Numbered from the stretch's first letter, positions 33,673-43,851 are shown. The stretch: 49,037 bases of DNA from Planctomycetaceae bacterium (GCA_020850695.1 JADZEF010000198.1:1-49037), one strand, 5' to 3'. Notes: a model not told the origin generated them from the sequence alone. Program-made: numbers and translations.

Positions 33673-35997
33673 CTACTTCTCCTCTTTGGGCTCCTTCGAC
33701 TCTTTCGCTTCCTTTTCCCTGGCGGCTTCCTTGTCCCTGGCGAACGTGCCCCCTTCCTTCATGAGGTGGCTGCGGAAGCGGCCTGTCGCCAACTTCCGCT
33801 GAGCCGGGGGCATCTGGGCGTCGTAACGGAAGCCGAGGCGAGTCGTGTTCTTCAGGTGGTAATAGGCCAGTTCGCGAACGCCCAGCTGGGCATGCTCCAG
33901 CATGTCGACGAGGAATGAGCACTTCGTCGGATCGCGGGCGTCCTCTTCGCTGAAGCCCCAGAGGTACGTGTAGATGATCGTGTCGTCGCCGGGCGGGAAG
34001 TTTCGTTCGAGTTCGCCGATCAGGAGCGCGCCGTTTTTGGGAGTCTGGGCGAGCCACATCCGCAGCCCGTTGATGGCGGCGATTCGCGTCTCTTTGTGCG
34101 GGGCCGAGGCCAGGGCCTTCACCAGCGCGCCGTAGTTGTCGGTAATGGCGAGTCCCTTCGCGGCAAGTTCGGAAAGCGCCGGGAGCGGATTGTCGATCAG
34201 GGCGGGGAGGAAGGCTGAGACGGCGAGGGCGGGATCGAACTCCTTCTCGTAGAGCGAAAGGACCCGCTTTTCGTACTGCCGCGCGTGGCCGAGTTCGATC
34301 CAGCGGGGCATGTCGGCTCCTTCGATCACTTCCGGGGCCGATGCGGCGGCCTCGACGGGAGGCGGCGCGACGGGATCCACGGGGCCAAGTGACGGGCGAA
34401 GATCGAGGGCCGACCGGGCCGGGAGAGCCCGCTTGACGCCGGAGGCATCAAGGAGCGAGGCGCTGCCTGAGACCACCGCGATCTGGCCGTGCCAACCGGT
34501 CGTCCCCATGTTCTGCTCGATGCGGGTCGGCAGGTGGGCGACGATTTCGACGGCACACAGCGTTTCGCTCCCCAGTTCGAGCCGCCACACATCGGATCCC
34601 GCCTTCAGGGCGACGGCGACGATCCGAGGCTCGTTCGGTTTCTCAGCCTCGCCAATGGCCCGGGTCTGAAGGAGAAGGCGGCCGTGCCGAATGGCAAATC
34701 CCAGGGGCGCGTTCGGCGACGGTTCGAGCAGGTCGAGGACGGTGCCGCTGACGACGGTGGCGGTGAGCAGACCCTTCTCGACGACGAGGACCGAGTCGAA
34801 CGGTTCAGGAGATGCGATGCGATCGCTCACATGGAGGACCGAGCGGTGCGGAACCGTCCGCCCGTCGGTGACGGCGGGATCGTAGGCCAGCAGGACGCCG
34901 TCGGGGGAGGCATACTCGATTCGCGGGCCTTGCGGGGCCCGCACGGCGACCGGGGGATTGGCCACCGGCGGTTCGGGGACGGGGGGCTTCGGCGGCGCGG
35001 GCTTGCCAGAATCTCCAGCGGCGGGCGGTTCGACGGGCAAGGCCTTCACTCCCGGCTTGACCGGAGAGGACGGCGTGACCACGGCGACCTCGGTTCCCGG
35101 CTTGGCCGCCGGCGGCATCGGAGTGGGACGTACGTCGCCCGGCTCTTCGGGGGGTGGGGGATCGATGCCGGCGACCGTCGCCTTGGGAGACATAGCCACC
35201 GTCGCGGGGGGCGTCGCCACATCCGTTGGCGGCGTGACATTATCCGCTCCCTTCGTGGATTCGAGGGAGGATCCTGTTGCCGATTCATTCGGTGCGGCGG
35301 CGGACGCTGCGTCATTCGATGCGACGTCGGTGGATGGCGATCCGAACTTCGAACGGAACGCGGGATCGGTGAAGAGCAAACCGACGAACAGCGCCGCCAT
35401 TCCCAGAACGACAAGCCACGGCAGAAGTTTCTGGATCGTCGACCGGGATTTGAGGTACTCGGGGACGCGACTCTCCGCCGGAGCTTTCGCGGGCGTCGAA
35501 GTGGAAGCCGTCGCGGCGGCGGCGGCGCCGGCAACGCGGGACGGTTCGGCTCCGTTGCTTTCCCTGCCCGACACGCGCTCGGCCGATGCGAAGCCATTGA
35601 CCGGGCGGCGCCCGACGGGTCCGAGGGCGTACATGCGATCGCAGCTGCGCGGGGTGATCGGAGCGGGGTCGCCCAGTACGAGCGTCAGAATCTGATGGGC
35701 AGCCGCAACTTCGGCGAGGTGGATGTCGGATTCGAGGCAAACCCGCTCGACATCGGCGACATCGTCCGGCGGAAGCTCATTGTCGAGGTACTCGGCCACG
35801 ACATTCGGATCGACCCCCATCCCGGGACCGTCGACGTCCGGCGCCATCAGTCGACGGCGACGCGTCACTTCCCGAAGGCGGCCCACAAGGTCTTGGGCCA
35901 TGCTGCTTTCGGCGATCTTCGCTCCAATCCCGCGGGCTTCTGCGGGAGGAAGGATGTCGTCGAGATACGCAAGGAGCGTGCGGAGAGTGAGTCGCAT
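33673..35997 (-). CDS. Large single-TM protein with FecR-like domain
   Basis: 774 residues. The N-terminal cytoplasmic 125 residues (L-R-T-L-L-A-Y-L-D-D-I-L-P-P-A-E-A and V-A-E-Y-L-D-N-E-L-P-P-D-D-V) hold two similar Y-L-D-x-x-L-P-P units, as in planctomycete anti-sigma-like proteins. One TM segment follows near 192-212 (L-P-W-L-V-V-L-G-M-A-A-L-F-V-G-L-L). Residues of about 215-340 are a Pro/Ala/Thr/Val-rich linker. A FecR-like beta domain lies near 350-560 (W-H-G-Q-I-A-V-V-S-G-S-A-S-L-L-D-A-S-G). The C-terminal 200 residues are helical and HEAT-like (A-L-I-D-N-P-L-P-A-L-S-E-L-A). A transmembrane regulator or scaffold is inferred; no ECF sigma gene is adjacent. Confidence 0.85.
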   Translation of the reverse strand: MRLTLRTLLAYLDDILPPAEARGIGAKIAESSMAQDLVGRLREVTRRRRLMAPDVDGPGMGVDPNVVAEYLDNELPPDDVADVERVCLESDIHLAEVAAAHQILTLVLGDPAPITPRSCDRMYALGPVGRRPVNGFASAERVSGRESNGAEPSRVAGAAAAATASTSTPAKAPAESRVPEYLKSRSTIQKLLPWLVVLGMAALFVGLLFTDPAFRSKFGSPSTDVASNDAASAAAPNESATGSSLESTKGADNVTPPTDVATPPATVAMSPKATVAGIDPPPPEEPGDVRPTPMPPAAKPGTEVAVVTPSSPVKPGVKALPVEPPAAGDSGKPAPPKPPVPEPPVANPPVAVRAPQGPRIEYASPDGVLLAYDPAVTDGRTVPHRSVLHVSDRIASPEPFDSVLVVEKGLLTATVVSGTVLDLLEPSPNAPLGFAIRHGRLLLQTRAIGEAEKPNEPRIVAVALKAGSDVWRLELGSETLCAVEIVAHLPTRIEQNMGTTGWHGQIAVVSGSASLLDASGVKRALPARSALDLRPSLGPVDPVAPPPVEAAASAPEVIEGADMPRWIELGHARQYEKRVLSLYEKEFDPALAVSAFLPALIDNPLPALSELAAKGLAITDNYGALVKALASAPHKETRIAAINGLRMWLAQTPKNGALLIGELERNFPPGDDTIIYTYLWGFSEEDARDPTKCSFLVDMLEHAQLGVRELAYYHLKNTTRLGFRYDAQMPPAQRKLATGRFRSHLMKEGGTFARDKEAAREKEAKESKEPKEEK

Positions 35998-36181
35998 GGA
36001 CGCCGTCCGGTTCAGAGAACGAAAGCGGCCGGCGCGAGTCGACGGCTGCTACGAAATTAGTGGCGGACCGCGGCAGATTTCGTGCAGAAATCGCGGCAGA
36101 TCGGCCAGTTCTCTGAAACGAGGCGGGCAGTGTTGCGGTAAATCGTTCTGCCAAAATGACTTATGTGCGAGATGCGGCCCG

Positions 36182-36370
36182 TCAGGCCATGTCCTTATAG
36201 GACTCGTAGCACATGTACCCGACCAGAGCGGCCCCGAGAATGAACGTAATGTCCATGACCATGCGGCCCGCAAACGGGATCTTCAGGGCCAGGTCCAGGA
36301 TGGCGACGACGGCGACCAGGGCGGCAGCGGCCATTGAGCCGATCACAAGTTTCTTCGGTGCGTTCGTCAT
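36182..36370 (-). CDS. Small two-TM protein
   Basis: 62 residues from ATG 36368-36370. M-T-N-A-P-K-K-L-V-I-G-S-M-A-A-A-A-L starts TM1 (about 8-29), a short K-I-P-F-A-G-R turn follows, and TM2 is M-D-I-T-F-I-L-G-A-A-L-V-G-Y. The end is charged (Y-E-S-Y-K-D-M-A). The hairpin topology is clear; the family is not recognised. A GTG three codons upstream is a possible alternative start. Confidence 0.75.
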   Translation of the reverse strand: MTNAPKKLVIGSMAAAALVAVVAILDLALKIPFAGRMVMDITFILGAALVGYMCYESYKDMA

Positions 36371-36516
36371 GGATGCCACGGGGCGTTCCGAGATCGGTGG
36401 AAGGGGGCCAGACGAGGCCGGGACAGGTTTGTGCTGTCAATCGAGTATAGGGCACGGCGGCGGGGGGATGCCAGCGGCACTTTGCGATTCTGGAGTTCCG
36501 GCCTCTCCATTGGATA

Positions 36517-36918
36517 TCAACGCGGAGGGCTGCAGAGCTCCACGAGATATCCGTCCGGATCCTGCAGGAAGACCTGAACCGCCCCGTCCGGTCGTTCTTT
36601 CGGACCGGAGACGATCGGGAGATTCAACTCCGTCAAGCGACGCGCGGCCGCATGACCGTCGTCGACCTCGAATGCGAAATGGTGCCCGCGGCTGGTGACG
36701 GCCGCCCCATGTCCCGCCGGTCCCGAGTGGTCGTGCTCGAGAATGAGGTGAATCAACGTCGCTCCGGCCTGGAACCAGCGGCCGTCGAAATCGAAGGCGG
36801 GGCGCGGAACCTGCCGCATGCCGAGTGCGTCGCAGTAGAACTGTCGCGAACGTTCAAGGTCCTTGACCACCAGAGTGATGTGGTCGATGGCTTTGACGCG
36901 CAGCGGGGAGTCCTCCAT
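36517..36918 (-). CDS. VOC-superfamily (glyoxalase/dioxygenase-fold) protein
   Basis: 133 residues from ATG 36916-36918, single-domain VOC length. The first metal histidine is in A-I-D-H-I-T-L-V-V-K-D (H13), followed by S-R-Q-F-Y-C-D-A-L-G-M. A second candidate is in T-L-I-H-L-I-L-E-H. The C-terminal half repeats the fold with H-H-F-A-F-E-V-D-D and ends Q-D-P-D-G-Y-L-V-E-L-C, whose glutamate is the usual last ligand. The substrate is not predictable; these enzymes include lyases, dioxygenases and resistance proteins. An in-frame ATG at 36960 would add 14 residues; neither start has a good Shine-Dalgarno. It lies 108 bases downstream of yidC on the same strand and may be read through from it. 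Confidence 0.88.
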   Translation of the reverse strand: MEDSPLRVKAIDHITLVVKDLERSRQFYCDALGMRQVPRPAFDFDGRWFQAGATLIHLILEHDHSGPAGHGAAVTSRGHHFAFEVDDGHAAARRLTELNLPIVSGPKERPDGAVQVFLQDPDGYLVELCSPPR

Positions 36919-37026
36919 CGTCGAGATTCCGTCGCTTTTCCGAGGAGGAAGGCGTTCCATGGCGTCTGTCGAATGCGCGCATCGAACACATCACAAGCAG
37001 GGGCGATTGCGGCGACGTTTGTCGGA

Positions 37027-39093
37027 CTACTTTCGCCGTTTCTTCTCTTTGGTGCGGGTGTCTCCCTGACCGTCGCCGTTGGTCGACGGCTGGCTGCCGT
37101 CGCGCGGCGGCGTCTGCATCCCCGCATCGTTCGCGGCGGCGTCCGCCAACGCCAGGAACTTCGCGAAAAGCCCGCCCCCGCCCGGCTTGCCTTTCCCCTT
37201 GTCGCCCCCGCCGCCGCCCCCCGGACCGTCGTCCGAGAGCTTCGGCTCGGGAATCATGCGATCGAGGAGCTTGCGCTCGGCCATTCCCCAGACGCTCGAG
37301 GCGATGAAGTACACACACAGCCCCGAGGGCACCTTGTAGAAGAGGAACCCCATGAAGGCCATCATGTAGGGCATCATCTTCATCTGCATCTCGGCCTGCT
37401 CGTCCATGGCCGGCGGCGCGAGGATCTTCGATTGGATGATGTAGAGAATCGTCGTCAGAATCGGCAGCAGGTTGAGGTCGTTCGTTCCGAGGAACGGGAT
37501 GTCGAACGGAAGGTCCATCAGCCTGTCGGGACCGGCGAGATTGTCGATCCAGAGGAACGACGCCATCCGCAGCTCGACCGCGCTGTTCAGCGAGTTGTAG
37601 AGGCCGATGAAAATCGGCAGCTGAAGGAAGAGCGGCAGGCAGCCCGAGAACGGGTTGTAACCGTACCTGTTGAACAGCTCGAACTGGGCCTTCGTGAATT
37701 TTTGCTTGTCGTCGCCGTATTTTTTCTTGATTTCGGCGATCTTCGGCCGCAGCGCCTTCATGATCTTGGCACTGGTCGCCTGCTTCTTCGAAATGGGGAA
37801 CATGCAGGCCCGCACCAGGACCGTCAGCGCGACGATCGACAGCACCCACGGCAGCCCGATGCTGAAGTGGAAGAACTTCAGCAGCCACAGCATGCCGCGG
37901 GCGATGGCGCTCGCGAACCCGAAATCGACGATCGTCCCTGCATCGAACGGATCGAGCAGAATCTCGCGCTTCGGCCCCGCAAACATCGCCCACTTGTGCG
38001 TGACCGATTTCCCCGGTTCGAGCACCAGCGGCGTTGACGTCAGGCTGACGCTGATCTCGCTTTGGGCCTCTTCCTTCGCCGTCCGCAGCAGCTGCGGGCG
38101 GGAAATCGCCACGTAACTGTCCTTGTTCTGGTCTTCCTGCGGGATCAGCAGCGCGGCGAAGTACTGAATGTCGACACCGATATAGCGGACCGGTGTCCGC
38201 CAGTCTTCCACCTTGTCGGACTTCTCTTCCTTGACGACCTGCAGCGCCGTCTTGTGCCCGGACTTGACCGTTCCATCCTTTGTGAGGAACCCCATGCGGA
38301 GGTCCTGGAACTTGCTACGGGACGACTCGATATCTTCCAGAGGAAGTCCCACCGGCCCCTGCAGCGAATAGGCCACCGTCTGCCGGGCGTCGGACAGGTT
38401 CTTGATCGTGAGGTCGAGCGCGAGCTGGTAGCCCTTCGAGTTCACGTCGCGCGAGTTTTCGACTTTGTCTTTCTCTTCTTTCTCGAATCGCGTCAGTGCA
38501 TACCGCTTGGTGATCTCGAACTGATTGTCGGGGCTGTTGATTCGGAAGCTGACGCTCTTCCCGTCCGGGTCCCGGTCAACGATTTTCCAGTCGAGCTGGT
38601 CGAGGCTCGTCTTAAACTCTTCGAGCTGTTTGTCGACCACATCGACCGAGGTCTGCAGCGTCCGGAAAAACAATGAGGCCTGCGGGTGGTCGACGAGGTA
38701 CGACGCCGGGGCGCCCACTTCCCCCACTAGCGACAGGGGAACGCCAGGCTTGTGCAGCACACAATACCGCTTGTCGTTCAGCAGGATCTCGCGGACGGCC
38801 GCCCCTTCGGTCGTGAGCTTCACCTCCATGAAGAACCCGCTGTCGTCGTCCGCTGAACCGAGCACGATGTCCGAGTCGCGCGGGTGCCCGGGGAGTTTCG
38901 GCCTGGGGGGCGCTTTGACTTCCGGAAGTTCCTCGCCGGGAATTTCGGCGATGGCGGGAACTTCTTCGGCCGTGGGCGCGGGCTTCGGTTCCACCTTCTT
39001 GGGTGGTTGCGGCTTCGGCAGGAAGAAGAAACTCCAGCCGAACCAGATGGCGAGGGTCAGCGCCATCGCCAGGGCAAATCGTCGCTGTTCCAT
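37027..39093 (-). CDS. yidC: Membrane protein insertase YidC
   Basis: 688 residues, longer than the 548 of E. coli. TM1 (about 8-25, F-A-L-A-M-A-L-T-L-A-I-W-F-G-W-S) is followed by a large periplasmic domain (about 50-420). The conserved insertase core comes next: F-S-I-G-L-P-W-V-L-S-I-V-A-L-T-V-L-V-R (the arginine is the groove residue), P-I-S-K-K-Q, N-P-F-S-G-C-L-P-L-F-L-Q-L-P-I-F, the I-D-N-L-A-G-P-D segment and the final TM hairpin with F-L-F-Y-K-V-P-S-G-L-C. The cytoplasmic tail (about 70 residues) is Gly/Lys-rich. It inserts proteins into the inner membrane alone or with Sec. The usual rnpA/rpmH neighbours are not present here; the gene stands alone after a 340-base gap. Confidence 0.97.
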   Translation of the reverse strand: MEQRRFALAMALTLAIWFGWSFFFLPKPQPPKKVEPKPAPTAEEVPAIAEIPGEELPEVKAPPRPKLPGHPRDSDIVLGSADDDSGFFMEVKLTTEGAAVREILLNDKRYCVLHKPGVPLSLVGEVGAPASYLVDHPQASLFFRTLQTSVDVVDKQLEEFKTSLDQLDWKIVDRDPDGKSVSFRINSPDNQFEITKRYALTRFEKEEKDKVENSRDVNSKGYQLALDLTIKNLSDARQTVAYSLQGPVGLPLEDIESSRSKFQDLRMGFLTKDGTVKSGHKTALQVVKEEKSDKVEDWRTPVRYIGVDIQYFAALLIPQEDQNKDSYVAISRPQLLRTAKEEAQSEISVSLTSTPLVLEPGKSVTHKWAMFAGPKREILLDPFDAGTIVDFGFASAIARGMLWLLKFFHFSIGLPWVLSIVALTVLVRACMFPISKKQATSAKIMKALRPKIAEIKKKYGDDKQKFTKAQFELFNRYGYNPFSGCLPLFLQLPIFIGLYNSLNSAVELRMASFLWIDNLAGPDRLMDLPFDIPFLGTNDLNLLPILTTILYIIQSKILAPPAMDEQAEMQMKMMPYMMAFMGFLFYKVPSGLCVYFIASSVWGMAERKLLDRMIPEPKLSDDGPGGGGGGDKGKGKPGGGGLFAKFLALADAAANDAGMQTPPRDGSQPSTNGDGQGDTRTKEKKRRK

Positions 39094-39276
39094 TGGGATC
39101 CGACTTCAGGCGGCGGGCCGCAGCTCCATGGAAGGATGAGGGCAGTTTCGAATCAGCAGGCGCTACGGATGGCCCTGCACGGAGGGACATGGGATGGAGG
39201 CAGAAACCGCACATCGTCGCGAATCAATGCCACGAAGACGGGATCTTAGCAGGGATTCCGCCCGGTGCGGAGGGAC

Positions 39277-39302
39277 CGGCCACACATCCCCCCGTGTGGC
39301 CG
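39277..39302 (-). terminator. GC-rich hairpin after the metallophosphoesterase gene
   Basis: A 9-bp perfect stem (39277-39285 with 39294-39302) and an 8-base loop that is mostly C, in the gap between the metallophosphoesterase stop and the yidC start. It has no T-tract, so termination is uncertain. The rest of the gap (39094-39432) shows nothing else. Confidence 0.45.
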
Positions 39303-39432
39303 TAACGCGACAACGGACGAACCGCCCGACCGGATCAAATCCCCCCGTTTGTGCGCCAAACCGGTTGACCGGCCGGGCGTTCCGATTCGTCCCGGGATCG
39401 ACGCGACGACGCAGGCACGGCCGATTGACCCG

Positions 39433-40185
<753 letters not shown>

Positions 40186-40357
40186 ACTCCGCGCGGTGCC
40201 GCCTGACGCCGGCCTGGGTCGACGCAAACCAACGCGTGATCGTACCTTTCGCCCGGGGCGCGGTCAATCGGGCGGATGCGGCCCCCGTCCCCTTCATGCG
40301 AGCGTTCAGGCTACGCCACGGGCGTAGCAACCGACGTCGGCAGGCCGGACTCGTGCT

Positions 40358-41767
40358 TCATCCCCCCATCCCCCCCTCGAGATTCTCCGGCCACAGGCGG
40401 CGAAGAATCGGCGCGGTCGCGACGGTCGTCACGATGGCCATCATCACCATCATGGCGAAGAGCGTGGGCGAGATGATCTTCAGGTCGAGACCGATGTTGA
40501 GCACGATCAACTCCATCAGCCCGCGGGTATTCATCAGCACGCCAAGCGCCGATGACTCGCGCCACGAAAGGCCGGACACGCGCGCGGCGATCGTCGTTCC
40601 GCCGAATTTTCCAAGCGTCGCCACCGCGATGATCCCCGCACAGATCAGCCAGGCCTGCACGCCGCTCACCAGTCCGATCTGCGTTCGCAGTCCGGTGAAC
40701 GCGAAGAACGCCGGCAGCAGGAGCACCGCCACCGTGTCCTGCAGGATGGCGACAAGCCGCTTCGCCAGCGGGCTGCCGCTCGGAATCATGGCTCCGACGA
40801 GGAACGCGCCAAACACCGCGTGAATGCCGATCGCTTCGGTCGTCACCGCCGAGAGCAACAGGCCCACGAACAGGAGCGCCACCGTGTTCTGCGACGGTTC
40901 GGTATTCAGCCAGCGCTTCGCATACCGCATCACGAGCGGGCGCGCCACGAAAAACATCAGCCCGAGGTAGGCCGCCGTCAGGCTCAGCATCGTCACCGCA
41001 TCGCTCATGCGGGCGCGGGCCACGCCGACCACCACGGCCAGCAGGCACCACGCCGTCACGTCATCCGCGGCCGCACACGTCAGGGCCACGACGCCCAGCG
41101 ATGTCCGGTGCAGGTTGCGGTCGGTCAGAATGCGGGCGAGCACCGGGAACGCGGTGATCGACATCGCGGCTCCCATGAACAGGGCAAACCCGGTAAAGGG
41201 CACGTCGTCGGTGGAAACAACCGGGTACAGGAAGAGCGCGAGGATCAGGCCGAGAATGAACGGAAAGACAATCCCCGTGTGCGAGATGGCGACCGTCGCA
41301 TGCGCGCGGTCGCGGACGTGCGAGCCGTCGAGCTCGAGCCCGACGGTGAACATATAGAGGACGAGCCCCAGGTTCGAGACGATGCCAAGCGTCCCGTGAA
41401 TGGTTGTCGGAAAGACGAAGTCGAGTGCGGCGGGGGAGACTCGGCCCAGCAGCGACGGGCCGAGCAGAATCCCGGCGACAATCTCGCCAATGACCGGCGG
41501 CTGGCCGATGCGCCGGAATGCGATCCCGAGCAGTCGCCCCGCCAGAATGACGACCGCCAGCGCCAGCAGCACATGCGCCAGCTGGTGAGGGCTCGACGGC
41601 GCGGAAGATTTCGCTGAACTGTTCGCCGCCGGCTCGGGCCCGGCGGCGTCCTGCCTCGAGTGCCCCTCGACGGGAGCGGGAGCGACAAGCGATTCGCCAA
41701 AATGGCGGACCACGAAGAACGTCCCGAAGGCGACCAGAATCATCGCGAGATAGGCAACAGCCTTCAC
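40358..41767 (-). CDS. CPA2-family cation:proton antiporter (Kef/NapA type)
   Basis: 469 residues from GTG 41765-41767, with GGAG upstream. The first TM (about 1-20) is followed by a polar linker of about 45 residues rich in S, A and P, then the CPA2 core. Key segments are I-G-Q-P-P-V-I-G-E-I-V-A-G-I-L-L-G-P-S, Y-M-F-T-V-G-L-E-L-D, G-A-A-M-S-I-T-A-F-P-V-L-A-R-I-L, and A-A-A-D-D-V-T-A-W with the paired ion-binding aspartates. The C-terminal half continues with F-L-V-G-A-M-I-P and E-S-S-A-L-G-V-L-M-N-T-R-G-L. No C-terminal TrkA-N domain is present, which fits NapA-type Na+/H+ exchangers better than KefB/C. It stands alone. Confidence 0.93.
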   Translation of the reverse strand: MKAVAYLAMILVAFGTFFVVRHFGESLVAPAPVEGHSRQDAAGPEPAANSSAKSSAPSSPHQLAHVLLALAVVILAGRLLGIAFRRIGQPPVIGEIVAGILLGPSLLGRVSPAALDFVFPTTIHGTLGIVSNLGLVLYMFTVGLELDGSHVRDRAHATVAISHTGIVFPFILGLILALFLYPVVSTDDVPFTGFALFMGAAMSITAFPVLARILTDRNLHRTSLGVVALTCAAADDVTAWCLLAVVVGVARARMSDAVTMLSLTAAYLGLMFFVARPLVMRYAKRWLNTEPSQNTVALLFVGLLLSAVTTEAIGIHAVFGAFLVGAMIPSGSPLAKRLVAILQDTVAVLLLPAFFAFTGLRTQIGLVSGVQAWLICAGIIAVATLGKFGGTTIAARVSGLSWRESSALGVLMNTRGLMELIVLNIGLDLKIISPTLFAMMVMMAIVTTVATAPILRRLWPENLEGGMGG

Positions 41768-41982
41768 GAGAACCGACTCCGAGGCGATTGTTTCGCAGAG
41801 CCCGCCACGGCTGAACTCTGTCAGTTGGAAATTCGATCCCCGCCGGACTTGCGGCGTCAATCCGACTCAATCGCTCCGACAACCCCTGCGATGCCAGGCC
41901 GCAGGAGCTCGATTGCAGGAGCCATCAAGCCTCCGTAATCTGAGGCAACGACTGATCACGATTGTCGACTTGAGATCTTGCG

Positions 41983-42597
41983 ATGACCTTTTCTCTCCGC
42001 TGCGAACAGTGCGGGACTCGGTACGCCGTGAGAGACGAGCACCGGGGGATGTCCTTCCGCTGCAAAGCATGCGGGCAGGAACTCCGAACAGACGATGAGC
42101 CGGAGAGTGTCTCCGCCTGGGAAGAAGACGAAGACGACGGTCGAGATGTCTCTGGATTCGGCCCGGCCCGTCGGCAGAGTGCTCGTCCAATGGCGACACG
42201 GGACGACGTGCGCGGCCGGCTCATGACTCCCGCAATCATTCAGATCATCCTCGCGGCGATCTCCTTCGTGCTGTTCTCTGCGGTGCTCTTCGCAATCGTT
42301 CAGCAGGGATTGGGACCTCCGCCGGGCGATCCGAAAGCCAACGACCCGGGCTATCGGGAGGGCTTTATCGCTGGTCAGCTTGCCGTTCCCTCGCTTGGAA
42401 TTCTCAGTGCGACCTTCGTGACCGCAGGATCCGTCTGCATGATGATGGTCAAGGTTCGGGGCGTGGCCGTGGCGGCTGCCATCATCTCCATGATTCCCTG
42501 CCTCAGCCCGCTGATCGTCGTGGGAATCCCTTTCGGAATCTGGTCCCTGGTCGTGCTGAATGACTCCGCGGTGAAGGAAGCATTCGAGGCCGGGTGA
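41983..42597 (+). CDS. Zinc-ribbon membrane protein
   Basis: 204 residues. The N-terminal zinc ribbon has C7-x-x-C10 (C-E-Q-C) and C27-x-x-C30 (C-K-A-C), the MJ0042-like form common in planctomycetes. An acidic linker (about 36-65) leads to a membrane part with three to four TM segments: near 81-105 (I-I-Q-I-I-L-A-A-I-S-F-V-L-F), near 130-152, near 155-175 and near 170-190 (P-L-I-V-V-G-I-P-F-G-I-W-S-L-V). The zinc ribbon suggests a protein or nucleic-acid contact on the cytoplasmic side. No function is assigned. It converges on the flavoprotein gene with three bases between. Confidence 0.87.
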   Translation: MTFSLRCEQCGTRYAVRDEHRGMSFRCKACGQELRTDDEPESVSAWEEDEDDGRDVSGFGPARRQSARPMATRDDVRGRLMTPAIIQIILAAISFVLFSAVLFAIVQQGLGPPPGDPKANDPGYREGFIAGQLAVPSLGILSATFVTAGSVCMMMVKVRGVAVAAAIISMIPCLSPLIVVGIPFGIWSLVVLNDSAVKEAFEAG

Positions 42598-42600
42598 AGC

Positions 42601-43851
42601 TTACTTCGCGGCGGCTGCCATCATCTCCGCCCGCAATTCGTCGAGCGGGGCCACGACGTCGTCGACCTTGTCGTCGAACAAGTCGCCGATGAGCAGGTCG
42701 GTGAGGTGTCCCTTCAAGTGGGGATTCTTCTTCACGAATCGACCGAAGCTCAGTCCGTCGTAGTATTCGCACACCAGCCGCCGCATGCGGTCCATTCCCT
42801 TGCGGAATTCGGTTCCCCACGCGCCGAGCGTCGCTTCGGAGGTGTCCCCCTTCGCGAGGGCGTCGACGATCGTGTCGGCCGCGAGCTGGCCGGACTTCAG
42901 CGCCAGCAGCACGCCCGACGAGTAGAGCGGATCGAGGAATCCGAAGGCGTCGCCCACCAGCACCCAGCCGTCGCCGGCGACTTTCTTCGACTTGTACGAA
43001 TACTCCTTCTGAATGCGGAACGGCGCGACGCGCTTCGCCTTCTCGATCCGCGGCTTCAGCCCCGGGCAGCGGTCCACTTCCTCGAAGTAGATCGCCTCGT
43101 GATCCTTCGTGGGCCGGTCCTTGAAGAGATACGTGTAGTCGGCGACGACCCCCACGCTCACGATGTTGTTGTGCAGCGGGATGTACCAGAACCACCCCGC
43201 CTTCCCCTCCGTCTGCAGGACGATCGTCGCCCCTTCGTCGCGGCCGGTGTCGCGGTACGCCCCTTCCCAATACGTCCACAGGGCGGCCTTCTTCAGTTCC
43301 TGGTCCCACTCGCGCAGCTGGAAACGGTCCATGATCATCGAGGCCTGGCCGCTCGCGTCGACCACCACCTCGCTCCGCACCTGCTTCCGCTCGCCATTTT
43401 CCAGAACGACGTCGACGCCGACCGCACGATTCCCTTCAAAAAGCACGTCGAGGACGCGGGCTCCCTCATGCACGTCGACCCCGTGCTCACGGGCATTGTT
43501 GAGCATCATCAGGTCGAACTCGCTCCGCAGCACCTGCCAGGTCTGCGAGCACTCGTGCGGCTTGTTGTCGTAGAAGTAGAACGGCTCCGACAGCTTTCCC
43601 CGCTGGTTGACGAACTGCACGCTGTGCTTCGGGACGAAGTGGCTCTTCTTCATCTTCTCGAGCATGCCGAGACGCTCGAGCACCCAGTACGTCTCGGGAA
43701 TGAGCGACTCGCCGATGTGGAAACGCGGAAACTTCTCGCGTTCGAACAGGGTGACCTTAACCCCCTTCTGAGCCATGAGCGTCGAGACGGTCGCCCCGGA
43801 CGGACCGCCACCGATCACAACGACTTGGGGATTGGCGTCAGCGGCAACCAT
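42601..43851 (-). CDS. FAD-dependent oxidoreductase of the halogenase / geranylgeranyl-reductase group
   Basis: 416 residues. The FAD dinucleotide motif is G-G-G-P-S-G-A (14-20) at the end of the first strand, followed by F-E-R-E-K-F-P-R-F-H-I-G-E-S-L. The motif W-F-W-Y-I-P fits the W-x-W-x-I-P signature of flavin-dependent halogenases, which blocks simple monooxygenation. A lysine in F-V-P-K-H-S lies where the catalytic lysine is found in phenolic halogenases (F-x-x-K-x-G). The closing G-D-A-F-G-F-L-D-P-L-Y-S-S-G-V-L-L-A is the standard second FAD-contact segment. Plain reductases of this family share most of these features, so halogenation is only possible. There is no biosynthetic cluster around it. 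GGAG precedes the ATG. Confidence 0.88.
   Translation of the reverse strand: MVAADANPQVVVIGGGPSGATVSTLMAQKGVKVTLFEREKFPRFHIGESLIPETYWVLERLGMLEKMKKSHFVPKHSVQFVNQRGKLSEPFYFYDNKPHECSQTWQVLRSEFDLMMLNNAREHGVDVHEGARVLDVLFEGNRAVGVDVVLENGERKQVRSEVVVDASGQASMIMDRFQLREWDQELKKAALWTYWEGAYRDTGRDEGATIVLQTEGKAGWFWYIPLHNNIVSVGVVADYTYLFKDRPTKDHEAIYFEEVDRCPGLKPRIEKAKRVAPFRIQKEYSYKSKKVAGDGWVLVGDAFGFLDPLYSSGVLLALKSGQLAADTIVDALAKGDTSEATLGAWGTEFRKGMDRMRRLVCEYYDGLSFGRFVKKNPHLKGHLTDLLIGDLFDDKVDDVVAPLDELRAEMMAAAAK

Noticed and set aside
36182-36370. The 62-residue two-TM protein as a fourth member of the small-TM family
   Set aside because: It has two TM segments and no F-x-P...L-D-R-R-x-R...W-x-P box.
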